Shown piece after piece: positions 43,817 to 53,896 of a stretch of 64,000 nt of DNA (positions are counted from its first letter, which is position 1; the number at the start of each line of letters is the position of its first letter). The stretch comes from Pseudomonas frederiksbergensis (GTDB taxonomy: Bacteria; Pseudomonadota; Gammaproteobacteria; Pseudomonadales; Pseudomonadaceae), in contig NZ_JAAUOE010000011.1 in NCBI RefSeq assembly GCF_017114915.1, positions 62,001-126,000 of the forward strand. Reading direction: 5' to 3'. Position numbers and translations under genes: made by a program. Below the pieces are notes generated by a model. It was not told where the DNA came from, made no database searches, and saw nothing but the letters and a program-made list of their open reading frames with translations.

Positions 43817-44422
43817 TCATAACAGCGGTTTTAGTGCAGGCCAGACATTTTCCAGCAACTTGCCCTGCGCGCCCGCCGCCGGGTGCAGGCCATCGGATTG
43901 CATCAAGTCCGGATGACCGCCCACGCCGTCGAGAAAAAACGGCACCAGGGGGATCTTTTTCTCGTCGGCCACCTTGATGAAAACCTCGGCGAACGCCTGG
44001 GTGTAACGCACACCATAATTGGGTGGCAACTGCATGCCCAGCAACAGCACCTTGGCGCCGCTGACGCGGGAGCTGTCGATCATCGACGCAAGATTTTGTT
44101 GCAATTGTATTGGCGGCATTCCGCGCAAGCCGTCATTGCCTCCCAACTCGAGAATGACGAGCTCGGGCTTATGCTCTGCAAGCAGCGCCGGCAGGCGCGC
44201 CCGGCCTCCGGCACTGGTGTCGCCACTGATGGACGCATTGACCACTTTATCGTCGAAACCTTCGCGCTTGAGCCGTTGCTCGAGCAATGACACCCACCCC
44301 ACCCGGGTATCCAGGCCGAAACCGGCGCTGATACTATCGCCAACGATCAGGACTGTACCCGCCGCTGCGTTCTGGGCCATGCACATCAAGGCCAAGCCAG
44401 CACTCAAAAACCACACACGCAT
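43817..44422 (-). CDS. tesA: Periplasmic arylesterase/acyl-CoA thioesterase TesA
   Basis: A GDSL/SGNH hydrolase of 201 residues with a signal peptide (MRVWFLSAGLALMCMAQNAA). Block I is VLIVGDSISAGFG with the Ser nucleophile, block II Gly in NASISGDTSAGG, block III LGGNDGLRG with Asn, and block V DGLHPAAGAQ with Asp and His. E. coli TesA is a multifunctional thioesterase, lysophospholipase and protease I. GGAG 6 bases before the ATG at 44422 supports this start; an ATG at 44434 shares bases with the divergent ybbA start. Paired with ybbA-ybbP as in E. coli. Confidence 0.96.
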   Translation of the reverse strand: MRVWFLSAGLALMCMAQNAAAGTVLIVGDSISAGFGLDTRVGWVSLLEQRLKREGFDDKVVNASISGDTSAGGRARLPALLAEHKPELVILELGGNDGLRGMPPIQLQQNLASMIDSSRVSGAKVLLLGMQLPPNYGVRYTQAFAEVFIKVADEKKIPLVPFFLDGVGGHPDLMQSDGLHPAAGAQGKLLENVWPALKPLL

Positions 44423-44432
44423 CGGATTCTCC

Positions 44433-45116
44433 ATGGGCGCAAGCATTCTCACCGCGAAGAACCTTAGCAAAGTGGTTCCCAGCGCGGAAGGTGAACTGAC
44501 CATCCTGCACGAACTCAGCCTGGAACTGAACAAGGGCGACAGCCTGGCCATCGTTGGTGCCTCCGGTTCCGGCAAATCCACCCTCCTGGGCCTGCTCGCC
44601 GGCCTTGATCTGCCGAGCAGCGGCGAAGTCACGCTCGCCGGTCAAGACCTGAGCAATCTCGACGAAGACCAGCGCGCCCGCATCCGCGCCGAACACGTGG
44701 GATTTGTCTTTCAATCATTCCAGCTACTCGACAGTCTCAACGCTCTGGAAAACGTCATGCTGCCGCTGGAGCTCGATGGCCGCAAAGACGCTCGCGACCG
44801 TGCCACCGAATTGCTGCAACGGGTCGGCCTGGGCCAACGTCTGACCCACTCACCACGGCAACTCTCCGGTGGCGAACAGCAGCGCGTGGCGATTGCCCGT
44901 GCATTTGCCGCCGAACCCGACGTGCTGTTCGCCGATGAACCCACCGGCAACCTCGACAGCCATACCGGCGAGCGCATCAGCGATCTGCTGTTCGAACTCA
45001 ACAAGGAAAGCGGCACGACCCTGGTGCTGGTGACCCACGACGAACGCCTGGCACATCGCTGCCGGCGCCTGATTCGCCTTGAAGCCGGCCTGCTGGTCGC
45101 CCCTCTGGAGCCTTGA
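44433..45116 (+). CDS. ybbA: ABC transporter ATP-binding protein (YbbA/LolD-like)
   Basis: 227 residues of the LolD/MacB-type ATPase class. Walker [14 protein letters not shown]-loop [11 protein letters not shown], signature [14 protein letters not shown], Walker [14 protein letters not shown] and H-loop VTHDE are complete. It partners the FtsX-like permease encoded next (TGATG overlap of one base). The start at 44433 is about 10 bases from the divergent tesA start, leaving hardly any room for a promoter between. Substrate unknown; often linked to lipid or lipoprotein handling at the membrane. Confidence 0.92.
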   Translation: MGASILTAKNLSKVVPSAEGELTILHELSLELNKGDSLAIVGASGSGKSTLLGLLAGLDLPSSGEVTLAGQDLSNLDEDQRARIRAEHVGFVFQSFQLLDSLNALENVMLPLELDGRKDARDRATELLQRVGLGQRLTHSPRQLSGGEQQRVAIARAFAAEPDVLFADEPTGNLDSHTGERISDLLFELNKESGTTLVLVTHDERLAHRCRRLIRLEAGLLVAPLEP

Positions 45117-47620
45117 TGGCACGCCTGCCGCTGTTGCGCCTATTCAGCCTCGCCATCCGTCAACTGCTGCGTGATGCCCGCGCCGGTGAGTTGCGCGTGT
45201 TGTTCTTCGCCTTGCTGGTGGCCGTGGCGTCGAGTACCGCCATCGGTTACTTCGGTGCCCGCCTGAACGGCGCCATGCTGCTGCGCGCCACCGAGTTTCT
45301 CGGCGCCGACCTGTTGCTCGAAGGCAGCTCGCCCGCACGGGCGGAACAGATCAAGAGTGGCACCGAACTGGGCCTTGAACACGCTCAGGTGGTGGAGTTT
45401 TCCAGTGTCATCGCCACCGACAACGGCATTCAGCTGTCCAGCATCAAAGCCGCCGATGACGTCTACCCGTTGCGTGGCGAGCTGAAAAGCGCTCCCGCGC
45501 CGTTCGCGCCCGAAGAGCCCGGCGGCGGCCCGAAACCCGGCGAAGCCTGGGTCGAAGCGCGACTGCTGACCGCACTGGACCTGAAGATCGGCGACAGCAT
45601 CGATGTCGGCATGAAAACCCTGACACTGGCGCGGGTGCTGACCTACGAACCGGATCGCGCCGGTAACTTCTACAGCCTGACGCCACGGGTGCTGATCAAC
45701 CTCAGCGACCTTGAGGCAACCGGCGTGGTGCAACCCGGCAGCCGGGTCAGTTACCGCGAACTCTGGCGCGGCAACACCCAGGCGCTGGAAACCTATCGTC
45801 AATTGATCAAGCCGGGCCTGGCCGCCAACCAACGCATCCAGGATGCCCGCGACGGCAACCGGCAGATTGGCGGCGCGCTGGGCAAGGCCGAACGTTACTT
45901 GAACATGGCCAGTCTGGTGGCGGTGTTGCTGTCCGGCGTGGCGGTGGCGCTGTCGGCGACACGCTTCGCCACCCGCCGATTCGATGCCAGCGCGCTGCTG
46001 CGCTGCCTGGGTCTGTCCCGCCGGGAAACCATGGTGCTGTTCAGTCTGCAACTGACCGTACTCGGATTGCTCGCCAGCATCAGCGGCGCCCTGCTCGGCT
46101 GGCTGGCACAGCTCGGGCTGTTTGCACTGCTGCGGGATTTGCTGCCGACCGATGTTCCTCCGGGCGGACTGTTGCCTGCCATCGCCGGGATCGGCACCGG
46201 GCTGGTCGCGCTGGCCGGGTTCGCTCTACCGCCATTGGCCGCCTTGGGTCGCGTGCCGCCGCTGCGGGTGTTGCGTCGCGACATGCTGCCGATTCCGTCC
46301 AGCACCTGGATGGTCTATGGCGCGGCGCTGGGCGCCCTCGGCCTGATCATGTGGCGCCTGAGCCTGGACCTGCTGTTGACCTTCGCCCTGCTCGGCGGCG
46401 GTGTGATCGCGGCGCTGGTGCTTGGCGGTTTACTGTTGCTGCTGCTCAAGAGCCTGCGCCAGATGCTGGCGCGCGCCTCATTGCCATGGCGCCTGGGGTT
46501 GGGCCAACTGCTGCGCCATCCACTGGCGGCAGCGGGTCAGTCGCTGGCTTTCGGTTTGATTTTGCTGTCCATGGCGTTGATCGCTTTGCTGCGCGGCGAG
46601 TTGCTCGACACCTGGCAAAACCAGTTGCCGAAAAATGCCCCGAACTATTTCGCCCTTAACATCCTGCCGGCGGACAAACAGGCCTTTGCCGACCGACTGA
46701 TGGAGTTGTCGGCCCAATCGGCGCCGTTGTACCCGGTGGTGCCGGGGCGGCTGATCAGCATCAATGGCGAACCGGTGCAAGACATCGTCAGCAAGGATTC
46801 GGCCGGTGATCGAGCCATTCAACGCGACCTGAGCCTGACCTGGGCGGCAGACCTGCCGGCGGGCAACAAGCTCACCGCCGGCAACTGGTGGGATCAGCAA
46901 CCTGCGGATGAAATACCGGGTGTTTCGGTGGAAGGTAAGGTCGCCGAAAGCCTCAAACTCAAGCTCGGCGATCACATGGTGTTTAGCGTCGGCGGGGTCA
47001 ATCGGGAGGCAAAAGTCACCAGCCTGCGGGAAATCAACTGGGACAACTTCCAGCCGAACTTCTTCATGATCTTCCAGCCCGGCACCTTGAAGGACTTGCC
47101 GGCGACCTACCTGACCAGCTTCTATCTGGCGGCCGGTCACGATCAGCAGATTGTCGACCTGTCCCGCAGCTTTCCGGCCGTGACCATTCTTCAAGTCGAA
47201 GCCTTGCTGGAGCAGCTGCGCAGCATCCTCGCGCAGGTCACCCTGGCGGTGGAGTACGTGCTGTTGTTTGTATTGGCGGCGGGGATGGCGGTGTTGTTCT
47301 CCGGCTTGCAGGCAACCCTCGATGAACGCATTCGCCAAGGCGCGTTGCTGCGAGCGCTGGGCGCCGAGCGGCAGTTACTGGTCAGGGCCCGGCGTATCGA
47401 GTTCGGTTTGCTCGGCGCGGTCAGTGGGTTGTTGGCGGCGCTGGGCTCGGAATTGGTGAGCCTGGTGCTCTACCGCTATGCCTTCGACCTGCCCTGGCAT
47501 CCGCATCCGTGGTTGCTGGTGTTGCCGCTGATCGGCGCCGTACTGATCGGCGGTGCCGGTGTATTCGGCACGCGCCGCGCCTTGAATGCCAGCCCGCTGA
47601 CAGTCTTGCGCGAGGGTTGA
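45116..47620 (+). CDS. ybbP: FtsX-like ABC permease (YbbP)
   Basis: 834 residues. An N-terminal helix (about 20-42), a large periplasmic MacB-like region, helices around 250-275, 300-330, 340-370, 395-415 and 420-445, a second periplasmic domain (about 490-690), and three C-terminal helices ending [18 protein letters not shown]. This two-domain FtsX layout is that of E. coli YbbP. It begins on the ybbA stop (TGATG). Together with YbbA it forms a transporter or mechanotransducer whose substrate is not known; TesA next door may process it. Confidence 0.92.
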   Translation: MARLPLLRLFSLAIRQLLRDARAGELRVLFFALLVAVASSTAIGYFGARLNGAMLLRATEFLGADLLLEGSSPARAEQIKSGTELGLEHAQVVEFSSVIATDNGIQLSSIKAADDVYPLRGELKSAPAPFAPEEPGGGPKPGEAWVEARLLTALDLKIGDSIDVGMKTLTLARVLTYEPDRAGNFYSLTPRVLINLSDLEATGVVQPGSRVSYRELWRGNTQALETYRQLIKPGLAANQRIQDARDGNRQIGGALGKAERYLNMASLVAVLLSGVAVALSATRFATRRFDASALLRCLGLSRRETMVLFSLQLTVLGLLASISGALLGWLAQLGLFALLRDLLPTDVPPGGLLPAIAGIGTGLVALAGFALPPLAALGRVPPLRVLRRDMLPIPSSTWMVYGAALGALGLIMWRLSLDLLLTFALLGGGVIAALVLGGLLLLLLKSLRQMLARASLPWRLGLGQLLRHPLAAAGQSLAFGLILLSMALIALLRGELLDTWQNQLPKNAPNYFALNILPADKQAFADRLMELSAQSAPLYPVVPGRLISINGEPVQDIVSKDSAGDRAIQRDLSLTWAADLPAGNKLTAGNWWDQQPADEIPGVSVEGKVAESLKLKLGDHMVFSVGGVNREAKVTSLREINWDNFQPNFFMIFQPGTLKDLPATYLTSFYLAAGHDQQIVDLSRSFPAVTILQVEALLEQLRSILAQVTLAVEYVLLFVLAAGMAVLFSGLQATLDERIRQGALLRALGAERQLLVRARRIEFGLLGAVSGLLAALGSELVSLVLYRYAFDLPWHPHPWLLVLPLIGAVLIGGAGVFGTRRALNASPLTVLREG

Positions 47621-47669
47621 TAAACTCAAGCAATCTGATTTATCAAGAACTCAATCACAAGAAGTCGCC

Positions 47670-48167
47670 ATGAGCCGTTATCGCCCTCCCCGCACCGCCG
47701 GCACCGCGCTGATCACCCCCGAAGGTGAAGCGCGGATGCGCGCAGAATTTCATGAGCTCTGGCATGTGCGCCGACCACAAGTGACGCAATCGGTCAGTGA
47801 GGCGGCGGCCCAGGGCGATCGCTCGGAAAACGCCGAATACACCTACGGTAAAAAGATGCTGCGCGAGATCGACAGTCGCGTGCGCTTTCTCACCAAACGC
47901 CTGGAAGCGCTCAAGGTCGTCAGCGAAAAACCCAGCGATCCGAACAAGGTTTATTTTGGCGCGTGGGTCACGATTGAAGATGAAGACGGCAAAGAGTCGC
48001 GCTATCGCATTGTCGGGCCAGATGAGCTGGATCTGAAACTAGGCCTGATCAGCATCGACTCACCGTTGGCGCGCGCCTTGATCGGCAAGGCACTGGACGC
48101 CGAAGTGCGGGTGCAGACGCCGACTGGCGAACAATGCGTGTATATCGTGGCGATCGACTATCTTTAA
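47670..48167 (+). CDS. greB: Transcription elongation factor GreB
   Basis: Rescues backtracked RNA polymerase by promoting RNA cleavage. 165 residues with the canonical coiled-coil tip [18 protein letters not shown], both acidic residues kept, and C-terminal domain [20 protein letters not shown] with [16 protein letters not shown]. The GreB group feature is the N-terminal [15 protein letters not shown]. It is a single gene about 50 bases after ybbP. Compare the Gre-like paralogue at 34925. Confidence 0.96.
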   Translation: MSRYRPPRTAGTALITPEGEARMRAEFHELWHVRRPQVTQSVSEAAAQGDRSENAEYTYGKKMLREIDSRVRFLTKRLEALKVVSEKPSDPNKVYFGAWVTIEDEDGKESRYRIVGPDELDLKLGLISIDSPLARALIGKALDAEVRVQTPTGEQCVYIVAIDYL

Positions 48168-48185
48168 GGCACGGCGCTCTGAGCC

Positions 48186-48494
48186 TCAGCAGCGGGCAAT
48201 CAGCCCTTGGCGCGCGACGCGGGTCAGTTGCTTGATCATTTCAGGGGCGTCCTCGGCGCTGGGCGCCTGAATCACCGCCAGATCGAAACTGTCGTTGGCA
48301 AACCGTGCCAGTGACTCGCCGTCTTCGACAAACTGGATCAGGAAAGCGGCCGGACCACCACTGCGACGTGGCCAGCCATCGAGGTAACGCAACAGCGTCG
48401 GCTGATGTTTACCGCCAAGCAGGATTTTTGGATTGCGCTGGGTGAGATGTGCCGTGATCGGTGCAGGGCGTACAACGGGGTTCAATGCATTCAT
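48186..48494 (-). CDS. Hypothetical protein, unrecognised
   Basis: 101 residues starting MNALNPVVRPAPITAHLTQR. It has a mixed beta/alpha pattern (DLAVIQAPSAEDAPEMIKQL) that could be a truncated SAM-methyltransferase-like fold, but no motif is clear. The start ATG at 48494 is preferred to an upstream alternative. It converges on greB with 18 bases between stops. A gene of this sort follows greB in other pseudomonads as far as I recall, so it is probably real. Confidence 0.65.
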   Translation of the reverse strand: MNALNPVVRPAPITAHLTQRNPKILLGGKHQPTLLRYLDGWPRRSGGPAAFLIQFVEDGESLARFANDSFDLAVIQAPSAEDAPEMIKQLTRVARQGLIARC

Positions 48495-48700
48495 TGTGTC
48501 GTGTCTCTGCCTCAAAAGTCTGCATGGCAGGTGAGAGGCAACACCGAACCAGCGCTTTAGCGGTATTTCGAAGCCTGTTTCAAGCTTCTATCGGCAACTG
48601 AATGAGTCACCTGGCGCCCCGCAAGTAGCTGTTTAAATCGGCGCATGGGCAGCATCCTAGAGAAGCTGACCGGACAGTGTCAAGAATCACCAGCAACAAA

Positions 48701-48739
48701 AAAAGGCCCGCACAGTGCATCACACTGTGCGGGCCTTTT
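48701..48739. terminator. Bidirectional terminator with 17-base perfect stem
   Basis: AAAAGGCCCGCACAGTG pairs fully with CACTGTGCGGGCCTTTT across a five-base loop. It lies just past the DoxX gene stop on the minus strand; no plus-strand gene ends nearby. Confidence 0.9.
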
Positions 48740-48755
48740 CGTTGAGCCAGAGCGG

Positions 48756-49190
48756 TCAGTCGGCGATGGCGCGGTCTACCGAGAGCTTGCCTGCACCTTC
48801 GATCAGCACCGCGAGGCTGCCGCCAAGCAAAGCCAGGGCGAATTCATAACCATTGTTGGCCATGAACAGACCGTTGCTGATGTGCACCGAGAAAATAGCC
48901 ACCAGCGAAAGGAAGGTCAGCCCCAGCGCCGCCGGGCGTGCCAGCAGGCCGATGATCAGCGCCAGACCGCCGAAGAACTCGGTACCACCGGCCAGGATCG
49001 CCATCAGGTGACCGGGTGCCAGGCCGATGCTTTCCATGTACTGCGCGGTGCCGGCAATGCCGTAGCCACCGAATGCCCCGAAGAGTTTCTGTGCGCCATG
49101 AGCTGCGAAGATGATGCCGACGAAAATCCGCAGAATTGTCAGACCGTAGCCTGCGCGGGTGGACAGTACCTTGTTGATCAGTGTGCTCAT
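48756..49190 (-). CDS. DoxX family membrane protein
   Basis: 144 residues with four hydrophobic helices. Family signatures: LRIFVGIIFAAHGAQKLFGAFGG, LAILAGGTEFFGGLALIIGL and ARPAALGLTFLSLVAIFSVH. DoxX-type proteins are small quinone-linked or unknown-function membrane proteins. The start is at 49190, followed upstream by an AT-rich stretch likely holding the promoter (TATATT-like near 49230). Its terminator is at 48701. Confidence 0.88.
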   Translation of the reverse strand: MSTLINKVLSTRAGYGLTILRIFVGIIFAAHGAQKLFGAFGGYGIAGTAQYMESIGLAPGHLMAILAGGTEFFGGLALIIGLLARPAALGLTFLSLVAIFSVHISNGLFMANNGYEFALALLGGSLAVLIEGAGKLSVDRAIAD

Positions 49191-49293
49191 GTTGTGTCAT
49201 CCATTGTGAGTGTGTGTTGGTTGGCCGCTATATTAATCAATAAAACATATACTAAAAGCGCAAAAAATCCGCCATAACTATCAGTTTAGTCGA

Positions 49294-50715
49294 TCATTTC
49301 CATGTAGCCACTTTCGGTCCCTGAGGCTCCAACGACTCCCGTTCCCGATCGAATGCCAAGTAATACTTGTTCACGCTATTAACATAGCTGACAGCGCCCA
49401 TCCCCACCTGCTCCATGGCAATGCGCTCGACCTGGAAAAACCACTGATCAGGATTCAGGCCCCGCCGCCGAGCCTCGGCGCGCATGCCCTGGACCCGTTC
49501 CGGTCCCATGTTGTAGGCCGCCAGCACGAACGCCATGCGCTCGCGTTCGTTGAATTTTGGACTGGCAAAGAACTTGCGGCGAATCATCGCCAGGTACTTG
49601 GCGCCGGCCTGCACATTGGCATCGAGATTTTGAATGTTACTGACCCCGACCCGTTGGGCGGCGGACGGGGTGATTTGCATCAGGCCGGTAGGGCCGCTGC
49701 CGCTTTTGGCGTCGGGTTGCAGTGCCGACTCCTTGAAGGCCAGCGCCGCCAGGTTCAGCCAATCCATGCCCTGAGCGTCGGCGTGCTTTTGCAGCACCGG
49801 TCGAAGTTTTTCCAGGCGCTGCCGATCGGCTTTGGCCAAAGGGTAGTGCACTTGATACAAGCGCCGATAAATCCGCAGGAACGCCGCATCCTGATCCGAT
49901 GGCTTCTTGTAGGTCGTCAGGAAGCGATCGATGCTCGCCCGCAGCATCGAGGCGTCCCGGCGCACGAACCAGTATTCCTCGCCCGGCTCGCTGATCAGGA
50001 CCTGTCGATCGAAGCGCAACTTGGGCAGGATCTTGCCCCAGCGCTCGGCGATCGGTTGCTCGACGATGGTCAGATGAAAGATCCCGCCCTGGACCATTTC
50101 CAGCACGTCCTCGACGGCCAGGCTTGGATCGACCCACTCGATTTTCACCGGGGGCAATTTGAGCAGTGCGAGCTTCTGGTTGATCTGACTGACCGCATCC
50201 CCGGCAGCACTGCCGGTGGGCAGCGCGAGGGTTTTGCCCGAGAGTTGTTCGAGGCGGGTGTAACGTCGTTCGCCTTTGATCCCCACCAGCAGCAACGGCA
50301 CATTGCTGGTAATCGGTTCACTGGTGCTGACTGCGTGGCCCGATTGCGGGTCGAGCAATTCCCCCGGCGCGACCATATCCCCCTCCCCGCGCTGCAACGC
50401 ACCGAGCAGTTGATCCTTGGCTTTGGGAATGATCTTGAGGGTGATTTCCTGGCCGTCGCGGGCATGGCCATTAAGGTATTGCTCGAAAGCCCGCAGGCGG
50501 TGGTACTCGACGCCGATGGCCTGGCCCTGGACTTCGCCGGAGCTATTGCGGCTCTGGTTGACCAGCACTCGCAGCACACGACTGTTGCGAATCTCCGCCA
50601 GGTCGCGGACCTTGGCCGCCGGCACGGTTTGCAACGGCCCGGCCAGACGCGCAACCGCCGGCATTGGCAGCAGCAACGAACAACACAGCATTAACAAAAC
50701 CGAGGGACGTGTCAT
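49294..50715 (-). CDS. mltF2: Lytic transglycosylase MltF-like (SBP_bac_3 + SLT domains)
   Basis: 473 residues. A signal sequence (MTRPSVLLMLCCSLLLPMPA), a periplasmic solute-binding-like domain (about 50-290; VLRVLVNQSRNSS), and a C-terminal SLT domain with catalytic Glu in LAFKESALQPDAKSGSGPTG, then LMQITPSAAQRVG and AAYNMGPERV. It cleaves peptidoglycan; in MltF the N-terminal domain senses muropeptides. There is no lipobox, so it may be soluble or anchored by the leader helix. GGAG precedes the ATG at 50715. The name follows a P. aeruginosa paralogue and is tentative. Confidence 0.85.
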   Translation of the reverse strand: MTRPSVLLMLCCSLLLPMPAVARLAGPLQTVPAAKVRDLAEIRNSRVLRVLVNQSRNSSGEVQGQAIGVEYHRLRAFEQYLNGHARDGQEITLKIIPKAKDQLLGALQRGEGDMVAPGELLDPQSGHAVSTSEPITSNVPLLLVGIKGERRYTRLEQLSGKTLALPTGSAAGDAVSQINQKLALLKLPPVKIEWVDPSLAVEDVLEMVQGGIFHLTIVEQPIAERWGKILPKLRFDRQVLISEPGEEYWFVRRDASMLRASIDRFLTTYKKPSDQDAAFLRIYRRLYQVHYPLAKADRQRLEKLRPVLQKHADAQGMDWLNLAALAFKESALQPDAKSGSGPTGLMQITPSAAQRVGVSNIQNLDANVQAGAKYLAMIRRKFFASPKFNERERMAFVLAAYNMGPERVQGMRAEARRRGLNPDQWFFQVERIAMEQVGMGAVSYVNSVNKYYLAFDRERESLEPQGPKVATWK

Positions 50716-50951
50716 CCACTCTCCGGAAAGAATACTGGCCAACCTCATGGGTGATTTCATGGGATCGGGCGACAGAAACAGAGCGCCTGAAGCGCTGGCA
50801 AAGTGCGAGAGAGTGGCACAGTGATAGCAAACCTGCCAACGCGACCTGTCTCGCGGCCTCAACAGACAGCTTTAACTCGTTGTAGTTCTTGGCTTTTCTT
50901 ATATATCTACAGCTCTGATATGCTTTCCGGCCTTGAGTCCGAGGTAGCACC

Positions 50952-51758
50952 ATGCAACTCATCGATATCGGCGTCAACCTGACCAACCCCAGTTTCGCCG
51001 ACAAACACCAGGCTGTACTCGACCGTGCCTATGCTGCCGGGGTCTGCCAACTGGTGCTCACCGGGACCAGCGTCGAGGGCAGCGAACAGGCACTGAAGCT
51101 GTGCCGGCAACTGGACGAAAGCGCTCAGCGGCTGTTCGCCACAGCCGGCATCCACCCGCATTCGGCCAGCGACTGGAACGCCGACAGCGCTCAGCGTCTG
51201 CGCAGTTTGCTCAAGGAGCCGAACGTGGTGGCCGTGGGTGAATGCGGTCTCGATTTCAATCGTGATTTCTCGCCCCGCCCACAGCAGGAAAAAGTCCTCG
51301 AAGAACATCTGGCAATGGCGGTCGAGCTGCAACTGCCGGTGTTCCTGCATGAGCGCGATGCCAGCCAACGATTGCTGGAGATCCTGCGCGATTACCGCGA
51401 CCAGGTGCCGGCCGCCGTGGTGCACTGCTTCACCGGTGAAAAAAAGGCGCTGTTCAGCTACCTCGATCTGGATTTGCACATCGGCATCACGGGCTGGATC
51501 TGCGACGAGCGCCGGGGTACGCACCTGCATCCGTTGGTCAAGGAGATCAAACGCGGGCGGTTGATGCTGGAGAGCGATGCGCCGTATCTGCTGCCGCGCA
51601 GTTTGCGTCCCAAGCCGAAGAACGGTCGCAACGAGCCGGCGTACCTGACCGAAGTGTTGCGTGAAGTGGCGTTGCATCGTGGGGAAAGCCAGGAAGACCT
51701 GGCCGCCCACAGTACCGCCAGCGCACGGGCGTTTTTCGGGTTGCCTGCGTTAGCGTGA
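50952..51758 (+). CDS. tatD: TatD-family DNase
   Basis: 268 residues. It begins [19 protein letters not shown], the TatD-proper N-terminus that lacks the usual HxH. Metal ligands visible: Glu in [14 protein letters not shown], His in PVFLHERDA, His in VVHCFTGEK and Asp in [13 protein letters not shown]. Two-metal 3'-5' exonuclease/DNase in E. coli. It is not next to tatABC here. Single gene. Confidence 0.93.
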   Translation: MQLIDIGVNLTNPSFADKHQAVLDRAYAAGVCQLVLTGTSVEGSEQALKLCRQLDESAQRLFATAGIHPHSASDWNADSAQRLRSLLKEPNVVAVGECGLDFNRDFSPRPQQEKVLEEHLAMAVELQLPVFLHERDASQRLLEILRDYRDQVPAAVVHCFTGEKKALFSYLDLDLHIGITGWICDERRGTHLHPLVKEIKRGRLMLESDAPYLLPRSLRPKPKNGRNEPAYLTEVLREVALHRGESQEDLAAHSTASARAFFGLPALA

Positions 51759-51769
51759 CGCCTGAACAG

Positions 51770-51835
51770 ATCGCAGCCTTCGGCAGCTCCATCTACATCT
51801 ATGGGTCGCATTCCACTGGAGCTGCTGCGATCTTT
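51770..51835. repeat. Extragenic palindrome pair, GATCGCAGC type
   Basis: GATCGCAGCCTTCGGCAGCTCC and GGAGCTGCTGCGATC are imperfect inverted arms about 27 bases apart, just after tatD. This is a different family from the other repeats in the window. Confidence 0.7.
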
Positions 51836-51942
51836 TTCATACAGCACGGAATCTGTTGACCCACATCAAATTCAGTCTCCCTGAGTAGCGGCACAATACT
51901 GGCACCTTGCCAAAACTGTTTCCGCTATCAGAGAAGACCTCC

Positions 51943-53424
51943 ATGGGTGCCTGGCTTAGCAATATTTCGCTGAAATACAAATTCTGGGCGGTCAACGCCG
52001 TCGCCTTCGTCACCACGCTGTTGCTGGTGCTGTACGCCGTGCAGCTCGAACAGCAGGCCCGCAGCCATGCCGCCCAGGCGTCGGCTCAGGTCCAGGCGCG
52101 ATTGCTCAACGCCTGGCCTGTCGGACAGCCGCTACCCAAGGCCGATAATTGGTTGACCTTCAATCGCGGGCAGGCGCCAGTGCTGAACGGACAACCACTG
52201 CTGGAGCTGACGGATACCCACGGTTGGGTCGAGATCAATGCCATGCCGCTGTTCGGGGACAACCCGCTAATGGGCGCCGAGGTGTTCACTCGCCCCGACG
52301 GTCAACAGATTGCAGTCATCGCTAGCGGCCCGAGCCTGAGCCAAGTGTTCGGCGAGCGCTTCACCCAGTATGCGGTCGCGGTGTTCATCCTGATGCTGGC
52401 GATGCTCGGCGCGTCGCAACTGCTGATCCGCTTCTTGCTCAGCCAGCTCAACACCTTGAAAGACGTGATGCTCCACGTCGAGAAAAGCGGTGACCTGTCG
52501 GCCCGTGTGCCGCTGGCCTGCCGGGATGAAGTCGGGCAGATGGCCAACGCTTTCAACGCCATGCAGGCCGGCTATCAGCGGGTGGTCAACACCGTCGCCA
52601 GCACCGCCCGGCAACTGGATGTCGGCGCCGCGCGGCTGGCTTCGAGCATGAACGAGGTGCGTCACGGCATGCTCGGCCAGCAAAACGAAACCGATCAGGC
52701 CGCCACGGCGATCAACGAAATGACCGCCACCGTTCATCACATCGCCCAGCACGCCGGCGCCACCCGCGACCTCTCGCAAACCGCCGACAGCCTGGCCGGC
52801 AGCGGTCAGGAAGTGGTGGCTCGGGTGCAAAAATCGATTGGCGGATTGTCCACCGGCGTGCAGCAAACGGCCGAGATGATTCAGCGCCTGGCCGAGGACA
52901 GCCAGAAGATCAACGGCGTAGTCAGTGTGATTCACAGCATCGCCGAACAAACCAACCTGCTGGCCCTTAATGCGGCCATCGAAGCGGCCCGGGCCGGGGA
53001 AATGGGTCGGGGGTTTGCAGTGGTCGCCGATGAAGTGCGCAACCTGGCAAAACGGGTCCAGACATCCACCGACGAAATCACCGCCATGGTTTCAGCCCTG
53101 CAGGCCGGCACTCGGGACGCGGTGGACTTCATGCAGGAAAGTTCATACAAGGCGGACGATTGCATGCAACAGGCTCAGGAAGCCAGTGTGGCGCTGGCCG
53201 AAATTACCGGCGCGGTGGCACAGATGCGTGAAAGCAATACGCAGATCGCAGTGGCGGCCGAGCAGCAGAGTCACGTGGCGGAGGAGATGAATCGGGTGGT
53301 GGTGAGCATTCGCGATGTGACCGAGAACACCGTGCAGCAGACCGTGAGTTCGGCAATCACTAGCAATGAATTGGCAATGTTGGCCGGGGAGTTGAGCAAG
53401 GCCATCGGGCAGCTCAAGCTTTGA
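51943..53424 (+). CDS. Methyl-accepting chemotaxis protein
   Basis: 493 residues. Two membrane helices ([18 protein letters not shown] and [19 protein letters not shown]) enclose a compact periplasmic region of about 110 residues, too small for a dCache. HAMP follows (about 180-235), then the signalling domain with the hairpin [20 protein letters not shown] and [14 protein letters not shown]. The ligand is unknown. ATG at 51943 has AGAAG upstream; the in-frame TTG at 51907 is less likely. Followed by a REPIN. A single gene, so it signals through Che proteins encoded elsewhere. Confidence 0.92.
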   Translation: MGAWLSNISLKYKFWAVNAVAFVTTLLLVLYAVQLEQQARSHAAQASAQVQARLLNAWPVGQPLPKADNWLTFNRGQAPVLNGQPLLELTDTHGWVEINAMPLFGDNPLMGAEVFTRPDGQQIAVIASGPSLSQVFGERFTQYAVAVFILMLAMLGASQLLIRFLLSQLNTLKDVMLHVEKSGDLSARVPLACRDEVGQMANAFNAMQAGYQRVVNTVASTARQLDVGAARLASSMNEVRHGMLGQQNETDQAATAINEMTATVHHIAQHAGATRDLSQTADSLAGSGQEVVARVQKSIGGLSTGVQQTAEMIQRLAEDSQKINGVVSVIHSIAEQTNLLALNAAIEAARAGEMGRGFAVVADEVRNLAKRVQTSTDEITAMVSALQAGTRDAVDFMQESSYKADDCMQQAQEASVALAEITGAVAQMRESNTQIAVAAEQQSHVAEEMNRVVVSIRDVTENTVQQTVSSAITSNELAMLAGELSKAIGQLKL

Positions 53425-53430
53425 GGGCCT

Positions 53431-53523
53431 CTTCGCGGGCAAGCCTCGCTCCTACAGATTAATGTCGTTCACAAAATACGGCGAACGACTCAATACCTGT
53501 AGGAGCGAGGCTTGCCCGCGAAG
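53431..53523. repeat. REPIN with 27-base arms, TTCGCGGGCAAGC type
   Basis: CTTCGCGGGCAAGCCTCGCT (arm 53431-53457) pairs fully with its complement at 53497-53523. The loop contains its own smaller hairpin, GTCGTTC with GAACGAC. It lies 6 bases after the chemoreceptor stop. Confidence 0.93.
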
Positions 53524-53651
53524 GCGTCAGACCGAGCAACATCAATCCTGACCATCACACCTATCGTGCCGATAGCCACCCTCGATTCGCCGACGGCTTT
53601 CGCCGGGCCTACTCTTTGTTCATGAGCCTCAACGAATCAAGGATTAGCATC

Positions 53652-53885
53652 ATGGGCAAACGTCACCCCAACTTTCCCGCCTGGCAATGGCGACTGCACC
53701 CGCACAGTCACCAACACCCGACCGATCCGGTGTTGCACATGATCGCCGTGCCGCTGTTCATCGTGGCGTTTTTGCTGATGGTCTCGGGGGTGTTCAGCCT
53801 GGATCTGGCGAGCTTCGCAATCGGCGTCATCGGCCTGCTCGCCGCCCTGGGCCTGCAGCGTCACAGTCATCATCTGGAGGCGTAA
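53652..53885 (+). CDS. Small membrane protein (Mpo1/DUF962-like)
   Basis: 77 residues starting MGKRHPNFPAWQWRLHPHSH. It has a His-rich front (HPHSHQHPTDPVLHMIAVPL) and two helices (about 28-47 and 50-66), ending LGLQRHSHHLEA. The HxxxTDPxLHxxxVP pattern resembles the Mpo1/YGL010w family, iron-dependent lipid dioxygenases in yeast, but this protein is much shorter. AAGGA lies upstream of the ATG at 53652. Function unknown. Confidence 0.65.
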   Translation: MGKRHPNFPAWQWRLHPHSHQHPTDPVLHMIAVPLFIVAFLLMVSGVFSLDLASFAIGVIGLLAALGLQRHSHHLEA

Positions 53886-53896
53886 GCCTGCGGGTA

